Program-made: the position numbers and the translations under genes
Shown: positions 19,054 through 28,290 of the stretch, piece after piece
Position numbering within the stretch: position 1 is the first letter of the stretch
How the letters are laid out: every line of letters begins with the position of its first letter
Notes under the pieces: model-generated
Database searches by the model: none
Told to the model about the DNA's origin: nothing
Seen by the model: only the letters and a program-made list of their open reading frames with translations
NCBI RefSeq assembly: GCF_018739885.1
Contig: NZ_JADOES010000014.1
Coordinates: forward strand, 38,839-102,838
Length of the DNA stretch: 64,000 nucleotides
From: Leptothoe spongobia TAU-MAC 1115
GTDB lineage: Bacteria > Cyanobacteriota > Cyanobacteriia > Phormidesmidales > Phormidesmidaceae
Direction of reading: 5' to 3'

Positions 19054-20859
19054 ATGGCATTTATTGTAGAGAAATATTTAAACAAATATTTAGTAGCTAA
19101 AGTACTGTTCGGCTTGGGGCAATGTAGTTGGTTGCTCTTCTACCCGGCCATGAGTCAGAGACCTGTCAATGCTCTTCTGGCTCAAGTACCTTCGATCCCA
19201 CCAGGGACTACTCTGCCTGAACGTACATTGCCAGAGCCAATTCCCCCAGATACTTTCCCTGAGGAAACTCTACCAGACGAGCTCCTGCCACCATTACCAC
19301 CAGTGGATGAGCTGCTGTCTCCTGATGAACCGCCCCCCTTGGAGGATGGTCTGGGTGAGGGCGATGCTACATTTTATGTGGCTGAGATAAAAGTTATTGG
19401 GAGTACCGTTTTTGATGCGGCGGATTTTGCAGATTTGCTTGATCCATACCGTGATAGCCAGGTGAGCTTTAATGATCTTTTGCAGCTGCGTTCGGCAATT
19501 ACGGATAGATATGTGGAGGCGGGCTATCTGACCTCGGGCGCACTGATCCCTCCGCAGACGGTGGTGGATGACACGGTGACCATCCAAGTTATAGAAGGAA
19601 CGTTAGAAGATATTGTTGTCAATGGTACGCGGCGGTTAGATCCCGCTTATATTCGGAGTCGTGTTGGCTTGGTGGCCCAGCCTCCCCTCAATGTGGAAAA
19701 GCTTTTAGCGGGGTTGCAACGATTACAGCTAGATCCGCTAATTGAGACGGTGTCTGCTGACTTACAGGCTGGTGTGCAGCAGGGAACGAGCCTTTTGGTG
19801 ATTGAGGTACTGGAGGCTGATTCCTTTGCTGTGAATACGAGCTTAGCTAATAGTCGCTCTCCCAATATTGGTGGGACTCAGGTAACCATTGGTGTAGATG
19901 AAGGCAACCTATTTGGCATAGGCGATCGCATTCGATTGGACTACAAACATACCGAGGGTAGTGACGGTGTGGACTTTAGTTACACGCTGCCGGTCAGTCC
20001 CAATAATGACACCCTACGTTTCGCTGCTGGCTACTCTGATAGCCGGGTGATCAATTCGGATTTTGCGGTGCTAGATATCTCATCTGACAGTGCCTACTAC
20101 GAATTGGGATATCGACATCCATTGATTGAAACCCCTACCCAGGCAGCTGCCCTGGGGTTGACCCTGTCCCATCAGTCGAGTCAAACTCGTTTAGGGTTGG
20201 ATGATATTGGCCCGTTTCCCCTATCCCCTGGCGCTGATGAGAACGGTCGCACTCGCATCAGTGCGTTGCGGTTTTCTCAGGAGTGGACCCAGCGGAGTCA
20301 GAGTCATGTGTTAGCGTTGCGATCGCAGTTTAATGTCGGCCTTGATCTATTAGATGCCACCATCAATGAAGGAGATGCTCCTGACAGCCAGTTTTTTTCC
20401 TGGCGAGGTCAAGGACAGTGGGTGAAGCGGTTGGGTAAAGACAATCGGCTCTTCTTTTTGCGAGGAGATGTGCAGCTGGCTGCAGATGACCTCCTATCAC
20501 AAGAAGAATTTAGCCTGGGTGGTGGTCAAAGTGTACGCGGTTATCGACAGGATGCCCTGAGGCGAGATAACGGTGCGCTGCTGTCAGCGGAGTTACGCTG
20601 GCCTGTTGCTAGGGTTCCTGAATTGGATGGGGTGCTACAGGTGACTCCCTTTATCGATGTGGGGACAGTGTGGAACCACAACGGCAATAACCCTGGGGTC
20701 GACACCTTAGTCGGAACTGGTTTTGGCCTTCTGTGGCAGCAAAGCGATAATTTTTCTGCCCGACTGGACTGGGGTATCCCCCTTGTGGACTTAGATACGG
20801 AGGATGATGGCTTACAGGACAGTGGCCTACACTTTTCGATTCAATATACACCATTTTAG
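19054..20859 (+). CDS. TpsB-type outer-membrane transporter (ShlB/FhaC/HecB family)
   Basis: Expected to export the TpsA-like proteins of this locus across the outer membrane. An N-terminal hydrophobic signal region precedes a proline-rich linker (PPLPPVDELL, about 70-100). A POTRA_2 domain follows (VAEIKVIGSTVFDAADF ... EAGYLTSGALIPPQTV ... VIEGTLEDIVVNG), then the ShlB-type barrel with SFSLGGGQSVRGYRQ-like lid-loop signature (here FSLGGGQSVRGYRQD) and a final aromatic residue (IQYTPF end), typical of Omp85/TpsB barrels. ATG at 19054 is preferred to TTG at 19027; a later ATG at 19150 would remove the signal. It lies 368 bp after the kinase gene, so it may have its own promoter. Confidence 0.92.
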   Translation: MAFIVEKYLNKYLVAKVLFGLGQCSWLLFYPAMSQRPVNALLAQVPSIPPGTTLPERTLPEPIPPDTFPEETLPDELLPPLPPVDELLSPDEPPPLEDGLGEGDATFYVAEIKVIGSTVFDAADFADLLDPYRDSQVSFNDLLQLRSAITDRYVEAGYLTSGALIPPQTVVDDTVTIQVIEGTLEDIVVNGTRRLDPAYIRSRVGLVAQPPLNVEKLLAGLQRLQLDPLIETVSADLQAGVQQGTSLLVIEVLEADSFAVNTSLANSRSPNIGGTQVTIGVDEGNLFGIGDRIRLDYKHTEGSDGVDFSYTLPVSPNNDTLRFAAGYSDSRVINSDFAVLDISSDSAYYELGYRHPLIETPTQAAALGLTLSHQSSQTRLGLDDIGPFPLSPGADENGRTRISALRFSQEWTQRSQSHVLALRSQFNVGLDLLDATINEGDAPDSQFFSWRGQGQWVKRLGKDNRLFFLRGDVQLAADDLLSQEEFSLGGGQSVRGYRQDALRRDNGALLSAELRWPVARVPELDGVLQVTPFIDVGTVWNHNGNNPGVDTLVGTGFGLLWQQSDNFSARLDWGIPLVDLDTEDDGLQDSGLHFSIQYTPF

Positions 20860-21427
20860 ATGGGGCTTATCCACCAGCAGTGACAGTCCACAAGCAGTAC
20901 AAAAGTGCCCGTTGGTTTGAGGCAAGCCTTATAGGATATGACTAGGGCTTGTGGGTGATAGATTATCCTTTTGTGATTAACTTTCGCGAGAGATATGTAC
21001 TATGTAAAGCTTTGATGATGAAAATGTCCCTAAAGTAAAGATCACTACAGTTTCTTCAAACAACCTAATTAGGTTAGGGCTAATATTGCAATAGGGTGTA
21101 TTCACTGATTTAGGTAGAACTATTTGTCCTGAAAGTCACAATGGTTTTACGGGTGTTTGCTAGAATTCTGTTTGGGTTGGTCCAGGCCTAAATCTTATTG
21201 GGATTGGCAGCTCGTTTCAACTTAAATTCCAAATGATCTGCCGATGATGTCATCATTTTAAGGAGCAGTGAAGCGTTACCCAGATCTTAAATGATCGTTA
21301 ATGGTGGTTTTTTCAGACTTAATTTATCTAATTTAAGCCTGCTTATTTAGCAGTGTGAGATTAAGAAAATAATTTGAGATCTCTGAAATCTCTTTAATAT
21401 TTAATTTTCCCATTGTTATTTAGTGAT
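20860..21427. other. 568-bp intergenic region between tpsB-like and wza-like genes
   Basis: AT-rich and without a convincing reading frame. It must contain the promoter of the wza-wzc pair. I see only a short AACCTAATTAGGTTAGGG palindromic word near 21060 and no clear terminator. Confidence 0.4.
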
Positions 21428-22483
21428 ATGAAAGTTGTTCCTATATTTATTTACTTTGGAATATTTCTATCAAGCCTCTTCTCAGTAGAAGTGCAAGCTC
21501 AAGAAGCTTTTGAGTCGAGTGTTTCAGCGTTGCCCACTTTGCCTGCTGCGCTTTCCGATGATAGTCAATATGTCCTCGGTTCTGGAGATCGCTTGCACCT
21601 GAGTTTTTTTAATGTTCCGGAGTACGACGGTGAAAAACAAATTTTGGTGGATGGCTCTGTAAATCTTCCCCTAATTGGTAAGTTGTCCATTGCCGGACTC
21701 ACCCTTGAGGCAGCTAAACAGAGACTAGAATTTAGCTACTCCAACTACTTAAGAACTCCCTTAATCTCCATTGATCTGGTCGCTCCACGTCCGATTAAAG
21801 TGGGTGTGTCTGGTGAGGTTAATCGACCCGGTGCTTACGAAATTTCATTGACTGATGGTAGTAATGAATGGCCCACGGTGGTTGACGCGATTCAGCTGTC
21901 CGGCGGCATTACTGACCAAGCAAATGTCCGTCATGTTGAGATTCATCGGTTTCAAGCTTCACCAGATGAGCAGGTGATTCAGATTGATTTTTGGGATGTT
22001 TTGACAACTGGAAACATCCAAAACGACATTACGTTGCGTCATGGTGATGCTATCTATGTACCAACTGCAGCGACGCTGACTCCGGAAGAGTTAACTCAAC
22101 TATCGGCTGCAAACTTTTCACCTGATAGTATTCGCGTGACTGTAGTGGGAGAGGTGCCAAATCCTGGTGCGGTTAATGTTCCTCCAAATGCACCTCTCAA
22201 CCAGGCCTTATTAGCAGCTGGGGGTTTTGACCCACGTCGAGCGAGGACTGACGAGGTTGAGTTGGTCCGTCTCAACCCAGATGGTACTGTGTCCCAACGA
22301 AAGATCGCTGTGGGCTTTGATCAAGGTATTAATGAAGACGGCAACCCATCATTGCGCAATAACGATGTTGTTCTAGTTGGGAGATCGGCCAGCACGGCAT
22401 TAGCAGATGATGTTGGGGGAGCCCTGGCACCTTTAGGAGTCATTCTATCGCCCATTCGGCTGCTCCTTAATCTATTGGATTAA
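21428..22483 (+). CDS. polysaccharide export protein, Wza-like (Poly_export + SLBB)
   Basis: Outer-membrane/periplasmic export channel component for capsule or exopolysaccharide. The signal peptide from ATG at 21428 (MKVVPIFIYFGIF) has a likely cut after VQAQ and no lipobox Cys, unlike E. coli Wza. Poly_export domain: YVLGSGDRLHLSFFNVPEY, GSVNLPLIGKLSIAGLT and TPLISIDL. First SLBB: VGVSGEVNRPGAYEI; second SLBB: VTVVGEVPNPGAVNVP and LLAAGGFD. The upstream TTG at 21413 is in frame but would spoil the signal. It is followed after 74 bp by the Wzc-like gene and forms a unit with it. Confidence 0.92.
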   Translation: MKVVPIFIYFGIFLSSLFSVEVQAQEAFESSVSALPTLPAALSDDSQYVLGSGDRLHLSFFNVPEYDGEKQILVDGSVNLPLIGKLSIAGLTLEAAKQRLEFSYSNYLRTPLISIDLVAPRPIKVGVSGEVNRPGAYEISLTDGSNEWPTVVDAIQLSGGITDQANVRHVEIHRFQASPDEQVIQIDFWDVLTTGNIQNDITLRHGDAIYVPTAATLTPEELTQLSAANFSPDSIRVTVVGEVPNPGAVNVPPNAPLNQALLAAGGFDPRRARTDEVELVRLNPDGTVSQRKIAVGFDQGINEDGNPSLRNNDVVLVGRSASTALADDVGGALAPLGVILSPIRLLLNLLD

Positions 22484-22557
22484 TGAGTCGGATTGCGAAC
22501 ATTGCTCTTTTTCGTATGTGTAAAACCGAAATTTATAAAGTTTTATAGGACAAATTT

Positions 22558-24810
22558 ATGCAACCAGTAGGCTCAAACATCAGTATTGTTCAGTACTGGC
22601 ACATGTTGAAGCGACGTTGGTTGCCAGCGTCTGTTGTTTTTGTCAGTACCGTTGCTGCTGTCAGTGTCTATGGTTTACGCCAGACGCCTATCTATGAGGC
22701 TGAAGGAAAGCTTCGGTTCAAAAGTCGAGACTCTACGTCAGCGTTAACCGGTCTAGGCGCTGAATTGGGGCAGTTGGAATCTTTGGATAGAGCGGAAAAT
22801 CCCATCACTACTGAGATTGGGATTATGCGCACAGTCCCTATTATTCGAAAAACAATTGAGCGATTAGGCTGGGAAGAAGAAGAAGGTGATCCATATGACC
22901 CCAATTGGTTTTTAGAGAACTTGCAGATTGACCTCAAGCGGGATACCGACATTCTTGAAGTGCAATATCGGTCTTCGGATTCTGAAAAGGCTAGGCTTGC
23001 GGTCGATGCGATCATGGCGGTCTATCTAGAGGAGCATTTGTTATCTAATCGGGCTGAAGCAGCAGCTGCTAGAGTGTTTATCGAAAACCAGTTGCCGGCT
23101 GCTGAGCAAGAGGCGCGTCGGACCGAAGCGGCATTGCGAAAATTTAAAGAAGAGAACCAAGTGATTTCTCTAGATGCAGAAGCGCGCACGATGGTCTCCT
23201 CTTTAGACGGGTTACAAAATAGGATGACTGACGTTGTATCTGAGTTGTCTGATATTCAAGCTCAGCTAAATTCGATGGCTGAACGCTTAGGGGGGATTAG
23301 TCCTCAAGTGTCTTTGTTAGCAACTGCTGTTAGTCAGTCTAGGGGAGTTCAGCAAGTGTTGGAATCTTATCAGCAAGTTGAGACTCAGCTGGCGACTGAG
23401 CGGGTCAGATTTCAGGATCAGCATCCTATCATTGTTGATTTGGAGACCCAAAAAGCAAATTTAGAGGCACTATTAAACGAACGCATCAGTAATGTTGTTG
23501 GTTCTCAAACTGGTCCCACCAATCTTAATTTGCAGATTGGTTCAGTTGAAATGGAACTCATTAGCGACTACGTTCGCCTTGATTCTCGTTTACGTGGCCT
23601 TGAGGATCGGGCCATCACCCTACAAGGTACAGAAGCCGATTACTTAGAGCGAGCGAGTGACTTACCACGTCTAGAGCAGAGCCAGCGAGAGTTAGAGCGT
23701 CAATTAGAGGCAGCCCAATCGACTTATTCTTTGCTATTGCAGCGCTTGCAGGAGGTGCGCGTAGCTGAAAACCAGAATGTTGGTAATGTTCAGGTTATTC
23801 AGCAAGCTGAATCCTTGGGAGGTCCAGTTGAGCCTGACCAGCAATTGTTTGTTATGAGCGGCATTATGTTGGGTGGGTTATTGGCTCTGGCCCTGATCTT
23901 TCTGCTAGAAGTCAGCGATCGTTCCGTTCGAGGTGTTGCTGAAGCAAGGGCTATCTTTGGGCTGTCAATATTAGGGGTAATCCCATCCCATCAGAAGACT
24001 TTGAGGTTTAATCCCCTGCGAAAAGATACCGAGACAGTAACTGTTCCTCGTTTGGTATTTGGTGGTTTAGAAACAAAGTCTTTGTTCAGTGAATCGTATT
24101 ACATGTTGGCCGCTAACTTAGCAACATTGGGTTCGGGACATATGGCTGAAGTAATAGCTGTAACCAGCTCTGTTCCTTTAGAAGGAAAATCAACAGTTGC
24201 TAGCAATTTGGCCATGGCGCTTTCACGTACAGGTAAAAGGGTGCTGTTGATTGATGCAAATATTCAGCAGCCGATGCAGCAGTCCATTTTTCAGCCTTGG
24301 ATTTTAGAACCCGATAATTGTCCAGGGCTACTTAATGTGCTGATGGGTCAAGCAACTTCTGAGGAATGTATTATTGAGGCCGTACCTAATCTCAATGTTT
24401 TCCTTGCGGGTACAGGATTTGCCAATTATTCAGAAGCTATTCTTGAATCTCAGGCCATGAAAATTCTGTTGGAGCGATTAAAGGGAGACTATGACTATGT
24501 TATCCTCGATACTCCTGCCTTAAGTCTTAGTGGTAGTGCTGCGGGGGGGGGAGCGTTAGTCGATGGCATGTTGTTGGTCGTACGTGCTGGTCTTTCCCAT
24601 GGTCAAGACTCTATCTATGCTCAGAGTCTGATGGCACAATCTCAGAAATCTGAGAAAATGTTAGGCCTTGTTGTCAATGGTGTTGAGATATCAGAGCTTT
24701 TGTCCTGGCTTAAAGTAAAGATTGCTAGAAAACAATTTAAAGAGAAATCTGTTTCGCCAGAATTGAATGGCAATTCGAATCGAGAGGTAATGGTGTCGAG
24801 ACGTTATTAA
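22558..24810 (+). CDS. Wzc-like polysaccharide co-polymerase / BY-kinase
   Basis: An inner-membrane protein of 750 residues controlling chain length and export. Wzz domain with N-terminal helix (about 22-40), long periplasmic coiled coil (about 140-410) and second helix (about 427-447). The cytoplasmic tyrosine-kinase domain has Walker A PLEGKST (540-546), Walker A' VLLIDAN (Asp566) and Walker B VILD (Asp651). In Walker A a Leu stands where Gly is usual (PGEGKST). The C-terminal tail has only one Tyr, the last residue, instead of a Tyr cluster, so phosphorylation control may be reduced. A G9 run at 24543-24551 lies inside the kinase domain. Downstream comes a transposase remnant, then the convergent glycosyltransferase run. 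Confidence 0.92.
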   Translation: MQPVGSNISIVQYWHMLKRRWLPASVVFVSTVAAVSVYGLRQTPIYEAEGKLRFKSRDSTSALTGLGAELGQLESLDRAENPITTEIGIMRTVPIIRKTIERLGWEEEEGDPYDPNWFLENLQIDLKRDTDILEVQYRSSDSEKARLAVDAIMAVYLEEHLLSNRAEAAAARVFIENQLPAAEQEARRTEAALRKFKEENQVISLDAEARTMVSSLDGLQNRMTDVVSELSDIQAQLNSMAERLGGISPQVSLLATAVSQSRGVQQVLESYQQVETQLATERVRFQDQHPIIVDLETQKANLEALLNERISNVVGSQTGPTNLNLQIGSVEMELISDYVRLDSRLRGLEDRAITLQGTEADYLERASDLPRLEQSQRELERQLEAAQSTYSLLLQRLQEVRVAENQNVGNVQVIQQAESLGGPVEPDQQLFVMSGIMLGGLLALALIFLLEVSDRSVRGVAEARAIFGLSILGVIPSHQKTLRFNPLRKDTETVTVPRLVFGGLETKSLFSESYYMLAANLATLGSGHMAEVIAVTSSVPLEGKSTVASNLAMALSRTGKRVLLIDANIQQPMQQSIFQPWILEPDNCPGLLNVLMGQATSEECIIEAVPNLNVFLAGTGFANYSEAILESQAMKILLERLKGDYDYVILDTPALSLSGSAAGGGALVDGMLLVVRAGLSHGQDSIYAQSLMAQSQKSEKMLGLVVNGVEISELLSWLKVKIARKQFKEKSVSPELNGNSNREVMVSRRY

Positions 24811-24906
24811 AAGGTGTTATGGATTGGCCTGTTTGAGTCAGATGGTGACTCTGGTTAACAACGGCATACAGTGGTGCTAGGTTTAATCCCAATACCGTTG
24901 GTCTCT

Positions 24907-25126
24907 TTAGTTTTTCGTCATGCTTGAGCGGGCATGTTTAGCATGGTCACGTTGAACAACGAGAAAAAAGACCGTCGGACAGCTTTGCTCATTTTGGGAC
25001 GCACCAATCTCATCAGATTTTCGTCAAAACTCTTCAAACAAACGTTCGAGCAGGTTGGACGTGCGAATTCGAGGATGCAGCCGTTCATCAATGCTGTGAC
25101 TGAGACTTGGATAAAATCTAGAGGCG
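24907..25126 (-). pseudogene. remnant of an IS256/Mutator-type transposase C-terminus
   Basis: Reading the minus strand from 25126 to the stop at 24907 gives a recognisable Mutator-family tail: RIRTSNLLERLFEEF, a TGA stop at 25024-25026, then RKSDEIGASQNEQSC and FFLVVQRDHAKHA. Family members usually have R[IL]RTTNxxERxxxEFRRR...NExS here, so the TGA is a probable CGA-to-TGA change. The N-terminal and catalytic parts are absent. It touches the stop codon of the neighbouring glycosyltransferase gene, so an old insertion has been trimmed at the wzc junction. The plus-strand frame over the same bases is a shadow. Confidence 0.65.
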
Positions 25127-26134
25127 CTAGGTTGCTTGGGAATTAAGTGGACGCAACTTAGTCAGGTAGTGTTTGACTGTTGCATAGGCAAAGGTAGCTC
25201 CCCCGTAGAGAAAATAAAACCAGTGCCAGGGGATGACTCTCAGGGTAAATATTAAACCGCGTTTGTTATAAAAAAATTGATAAACGTCTAGGTTGATTAA
25301 CACTAATCCCAGGGCAAAACCACTGGTGAAAACGATAAGCCATGGAAATATAGGACTAGCTATCAGACTGCCTATTAATAAAAAGGTCAATACTACGCTA
25401 AGCCGATTAGTGTGGCTGAGGTTTAAATCGGCATTGAAGTTGCGATCGCGTAATAATAACTCTGTCCATGGCAGTGCCCGATAAAAAATCTCCGCCCTTA
25501 GCAGTGATTTAAACTCCCAACGTTTTAGGTGTTTGACATAGATATCTTTGCACAGACGAATCGAATACCCCGCTTTCTTTAGACGATATCCTAGTTCAAT
25601 ATCTTCAATACATGGCTTGCGATAACGCTCATCAAACCCCCCTAACGATAGAAATACTGGACGTCTGATGGCACCACAGGCTCCCCAAAATGTAGACGCT
25701 ATCTCTGAAGATGTCTGATGAGTATAGTGATGGAATAAATTTTTATACTGGGATAAAAAGTTGCTAGCACCCGGTTCATCGTCATAGGAACCAATTAAGG
25801 CGGTTAAATCTGGTCGATGCTTAAATGCATCTGCTATCAGGCCCAGGGTTTGGGGATGAATTGTAACATCCGCATCCATGAAAAATAGAATGTCTCCATC
25901 AGCTGCTTGAGACCCTAGATTTCTAGCGCGAGCGGGTCCCCCTGGAGTTGGTAATCGCTGTACGTTTGCTCCAAACGTTTCGGCCACATGCCAGGACCCA
26001 TCCGTATCTCCATCGGAGACGACAATTAACTCATCAGGAGGGCGAACGCTCTGTTGAATGCTAGCTAAGCATCTTTTAAAGTCTTGCCCACCGTTATAAA
26101 CAGGAATAACAATTGATATGCTGATTGAAGACAT
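25127..26134 (-). CDS. glycosyltransferase family 2
   Basis: Inverting GT-A enzyme that adds a sugar from a nucleotide sugar to a lipid-linked or other acceptor at the membrane. N-terminal SIVIPVYNGG, then SDGDTDGS and PGGPARARNLGS, with the metal-binding DAD in FFMDADVTI. The acceptor region contains GGFDERYRKPCIEDIELGYRLKKAGY. Two or three hydrophobic segments lie in the last 110 residues, so it is membrane anchored. It is the last gene of the minus-strand polysaccharide run, 140 bp after the aminotransferase gene. Donor sugar unknown. Confidence 0.9.
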   Translation of the reverse strand: MSSISISIVIPVYNGGQDFKRCLASIQQSVRPPDELIVVSDGDTDGSWHVAETFGANVQRLPTPGGPARARNLGSQAADGDILFFMDADVTIHPQTLGLIADAFKHRPDLTALIGSYDDEPGASNFLSQYKNLFHHYTHQTSSEIASTFWGACGAIRRPVFLSLGGFDERYRKPCIEDIELGYRLKKAGYSIRLCKDIYVKHLKRWEFKSLLRAEIFYRALPWTELLLRDRNFNADLNLSHTNRLSVVLTFLLIGSLIASPIFPWLIVFTSGFALGLVLINLDVYQFFYNKRGLIFTLRVIPWHWFYFLYGGATFAYATVKHYLTKLRPLNSQAT

Positions 26135-26274
26135 TATCTTGGTTTTTATAGGGAATGAAAATCACGTTTATTACTTAGCAGAGGAGCGAAAAATGAGATG
26201 TAGTAATTGCTCTATGAATCATATAGGCCCTGCTCACAGCCGCTTGGTGCGCTAAACCTGGCTCTTAGCTTATT

Positions 26275-27399
26275 TTAGTAGAGCTCTAAAATCGCTTGGG
26301 TAACCCGTTCCAAATCTGATTTGGTCATAGCAGACCCAGATGGAAGACATAAACCATGCTGGAATAACTGGGCTGAGATATCGCCACCAATGTATTCGCA
26401 ATCCGTAAAGACAGGTTGTAAATGCATTGGTTTCCAAACAGGTCGGGACTCAATGTTTTCCTTTGCTAACGCCAATCGAATTTGGTCGCGATCGATCCCC
26501 GTAGCCTGTGGATCGACCGTTAGGCAGGTTAGCCAACGAGTGGATTGGCCATAGGAGGCCTCAGGCATAAATGTTATCCCTGGAAGATGTTCGAGGGCTG
26601 AGCGATAAAACTCAAAATTTTGTCGTCTGGCTGCAACCCGATCCTTTAGAACCTGGAGCTGCCCTCGCCCCATACCGGCCAAGACATTGCTCAATCGATA
26701 GTTATAACCAACTTCAGAATGCTGGTAATGTGGGGCCGGATCTCGAGCCTGAGTAGCTAGAAAACGAGCCTTGGTGATGGCATCAGGGTTGTCGCTGACC
26801 AACATGCCACCGCCGGATGTGGTGATAATTTTATTTCCATTAAAAGAATAGATCCCAAACTGTCCCAGAATTCCCGGTGCTTTCCCTTTGTAGGATGCGC
26901 CCAAAGCTTCGGCGGCATCTTCAATTAGAGGAATGTCATACTTTTGGCAAACCTCAAGAATCGGGTCAATGTCTGCACATTGACCATATAAATGGACAAG
27001 AATAACCGCCTTTGGTAAGTTGCCAGCCTTGGCTCTTTGGTTTAATGTGTCGACCACAAGCTGAGGGTCCATATTCCAGGATGTCGACTCACTATCTATA
27101 AAGACAGGTTTTGCTCCTTGATAGAGAATGGGATTGGCCGTGGCGATAAATGTCAAAGAAGAGCAAATAACATCATCACCTGATCCGATGTCTAAAAGTC
27201 GCAGTGCTAAGTGTAATGCAGCCGTCCCAGAAGACACTGCTGCCGCTGCTTTCGCCCCAGTTATTTGGCAAAATTCTTCTTCAAAGGCATTGATATGGGG
27301 GCCAACAGGAGCCAACCAATTAGTGTCAAAGGCTTCTTTGACAAAAGCAAACTCTTTGTCACCCATATGGGGCGGAGAAAGCAAGATGTGAGGCTTCAT
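26275..27399 (-). CDS. DegT/DnrJ/EryC1-family sugar aminotransferase, PglE-like
   Basis: PLP-dependent transfer of an amino group from glutamate to a 4-keto nucleotide sugar. Fold-type I markers: SSGTAALHLALRLL (57-69), DDVICSSLTFIATANPILY, Asp161 in LIEDAAEALGASY (pyridine-N contact) and Schiff-base Lys190 in FNGNKIITTSGGG. The LSPPHMGDKEFAFVKEAFDTNWLAPVG-type start (short motif: SPPHMG) is typical of the PglE/pyridoxal aminosugar group. With the PglF-type dehydratase at 39760, the PglD-type acetyltransferase and the PglC-type transferase, it fits a UDP-diacetamido-sugar route. A VioA/perosamine-type role is the main alternative. Confidence 0.9.
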   Translation of the reverse strand: MKPHILLSPPHMGDKEFAFVKEAFDTNWLAPVGPHINAFEEEFCQITGAKAAAAVSSGTAALHLALRLLDIGSGDDVICSSLTFIATANPILYQGAKPVFIDSESTSWNMDPQLVVDTLNQRAKAGNLPKAVILVHLYGQCADIDPILEVCQKYDIPLIEDAAEALGASYKGKAPGILGQFGIYSFNGNKIITTSGGGMLVSDNPDAITKARFLATQARDPAPHYQHSEVGYNYRLSNVLAGMGRGQLQVLKDRVAARRQNFEFYRSALEHLPGITFMPEASYGQSTRWLTCLTVDPQATGIDRDQIRLALAKENIESRPVWKPMHLQPVFTDCEYIGGDISAQLFQHGLCLPSGSAMTKSDLERVTQAILELY

Positions 27400-27449
27400 G
27401 GGACGAATAGGGAAGGATCAAAATTTAGAAGATATCAGAGATGTCGAAA

Positions 27450-28109
27450 TCAAAGAAGTTTACTCAACTCATAGAGAGACTCAATCTGAACATCAGCCTG
27501 GTGAGTTTTGTCAACGCTTACTCCAGAATACTCTCCATCAGGACGACAAAGATGAACCGTTTGCCAACCAAGTTGCCTAGCCGTTATGAAATCTTTTTTA
27601 GGATTATCACCAACGTAAGTTAAGTCTGATCCTGGACAATCCTTCATCCTCATCATCTCTAGATATGGCAAAGGGCTAGGTTTCCAGTTCTTTCTACCAT
27701 AAGTATCTGTATAAATAATATTTTCAAGATATGTGTTAAGGCCTAACGCCTCAACCTTATTTTTCTGCACTTGCAGGAATCCGTCTGTAATCAGACCAAG
27801 AGATTTATCTTGATAACGCTTAATTGACCATTGAGCATCTTCATGGAGATGAAGACGTGGCTTATGATTTCGATAAACTTCAATCATGTTTTGAATTAAG
27901 CTTTTATCTTCCGCAATACCTAATTTAAGTAACGTTAGGTTAAACGTATTACCTCGAACACCGCTTTCGAAAAGATTGAGTGCGACTTCGTAAAAGCCAG
28001 AGATCTGACAAGAATCAGACAGCCATTTCTCAACAGCTTGAAACCCGCTTAACACAAATTCTTTTTCAGAAAAGAGAGTGTCATCCAGATCGAAAATTAA
28101 AAATTTCAT
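27450..28109 (-). CDS. HAD-superfamily hydrolase
   Basis: A 219-residue HAD phosphatase-like protein. Motif I is FDLDDTLF with Asp7 and Asp9; motif II is near LGLITDG; motif III and IV are Lys in GRKNWKPSP and TYVGDNPKKDF. The alpha-helical cap between motifs I and II places it in subclass I. The end of the gene nearly abuts the aminotransferase (50 bp). It may dephosphorylate a sugar or amino-acid precursor used by the ATP-grasp and formyltransferase next to it, but this is context only. Confidence 0.85.
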   Translation of the reverse strand: MKFLIFDLDDTLFSEKEFVLSGFQAVEKWLSDSCQISGFYEVALNLFESGVRGNTFNLTLLKLGIAEDKSLIQNMIEVYRNHKPRLHLHEDAQWSIKRYQDKSLGLITDGFLQVQKNKVEALGLNTYLENIIYTDTYGRKNWKPSPLPYLEMMRMKDCPGSDLTYVGDNPKKDFITARQLGWQTVHLCRPDGEYSGVSVDKTHQADVQIESLYELSKLL

Positions 28110-28290
28110 AGTCAGCCACTCTGGTGTTAAACTCTGCTGGTAATGAATAAATCACCCTTAAGGTAAAGGTTAAAAATTATGGATAGAAAGCTAGCTATTT
28201 TAAGCTTTAACTGCCAAACCTTATCCTTATTCTATTTGATGATTTTAGAGGATAAAAATCAATATAAAAACCATAAAAATAGACTATTTC

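Noticed and set aside
24934..25146. 70-residue plus-strand frame after wzc
   Set aside because: The opposite strand encodes the Mutator transposase tail, which explains the open frame.
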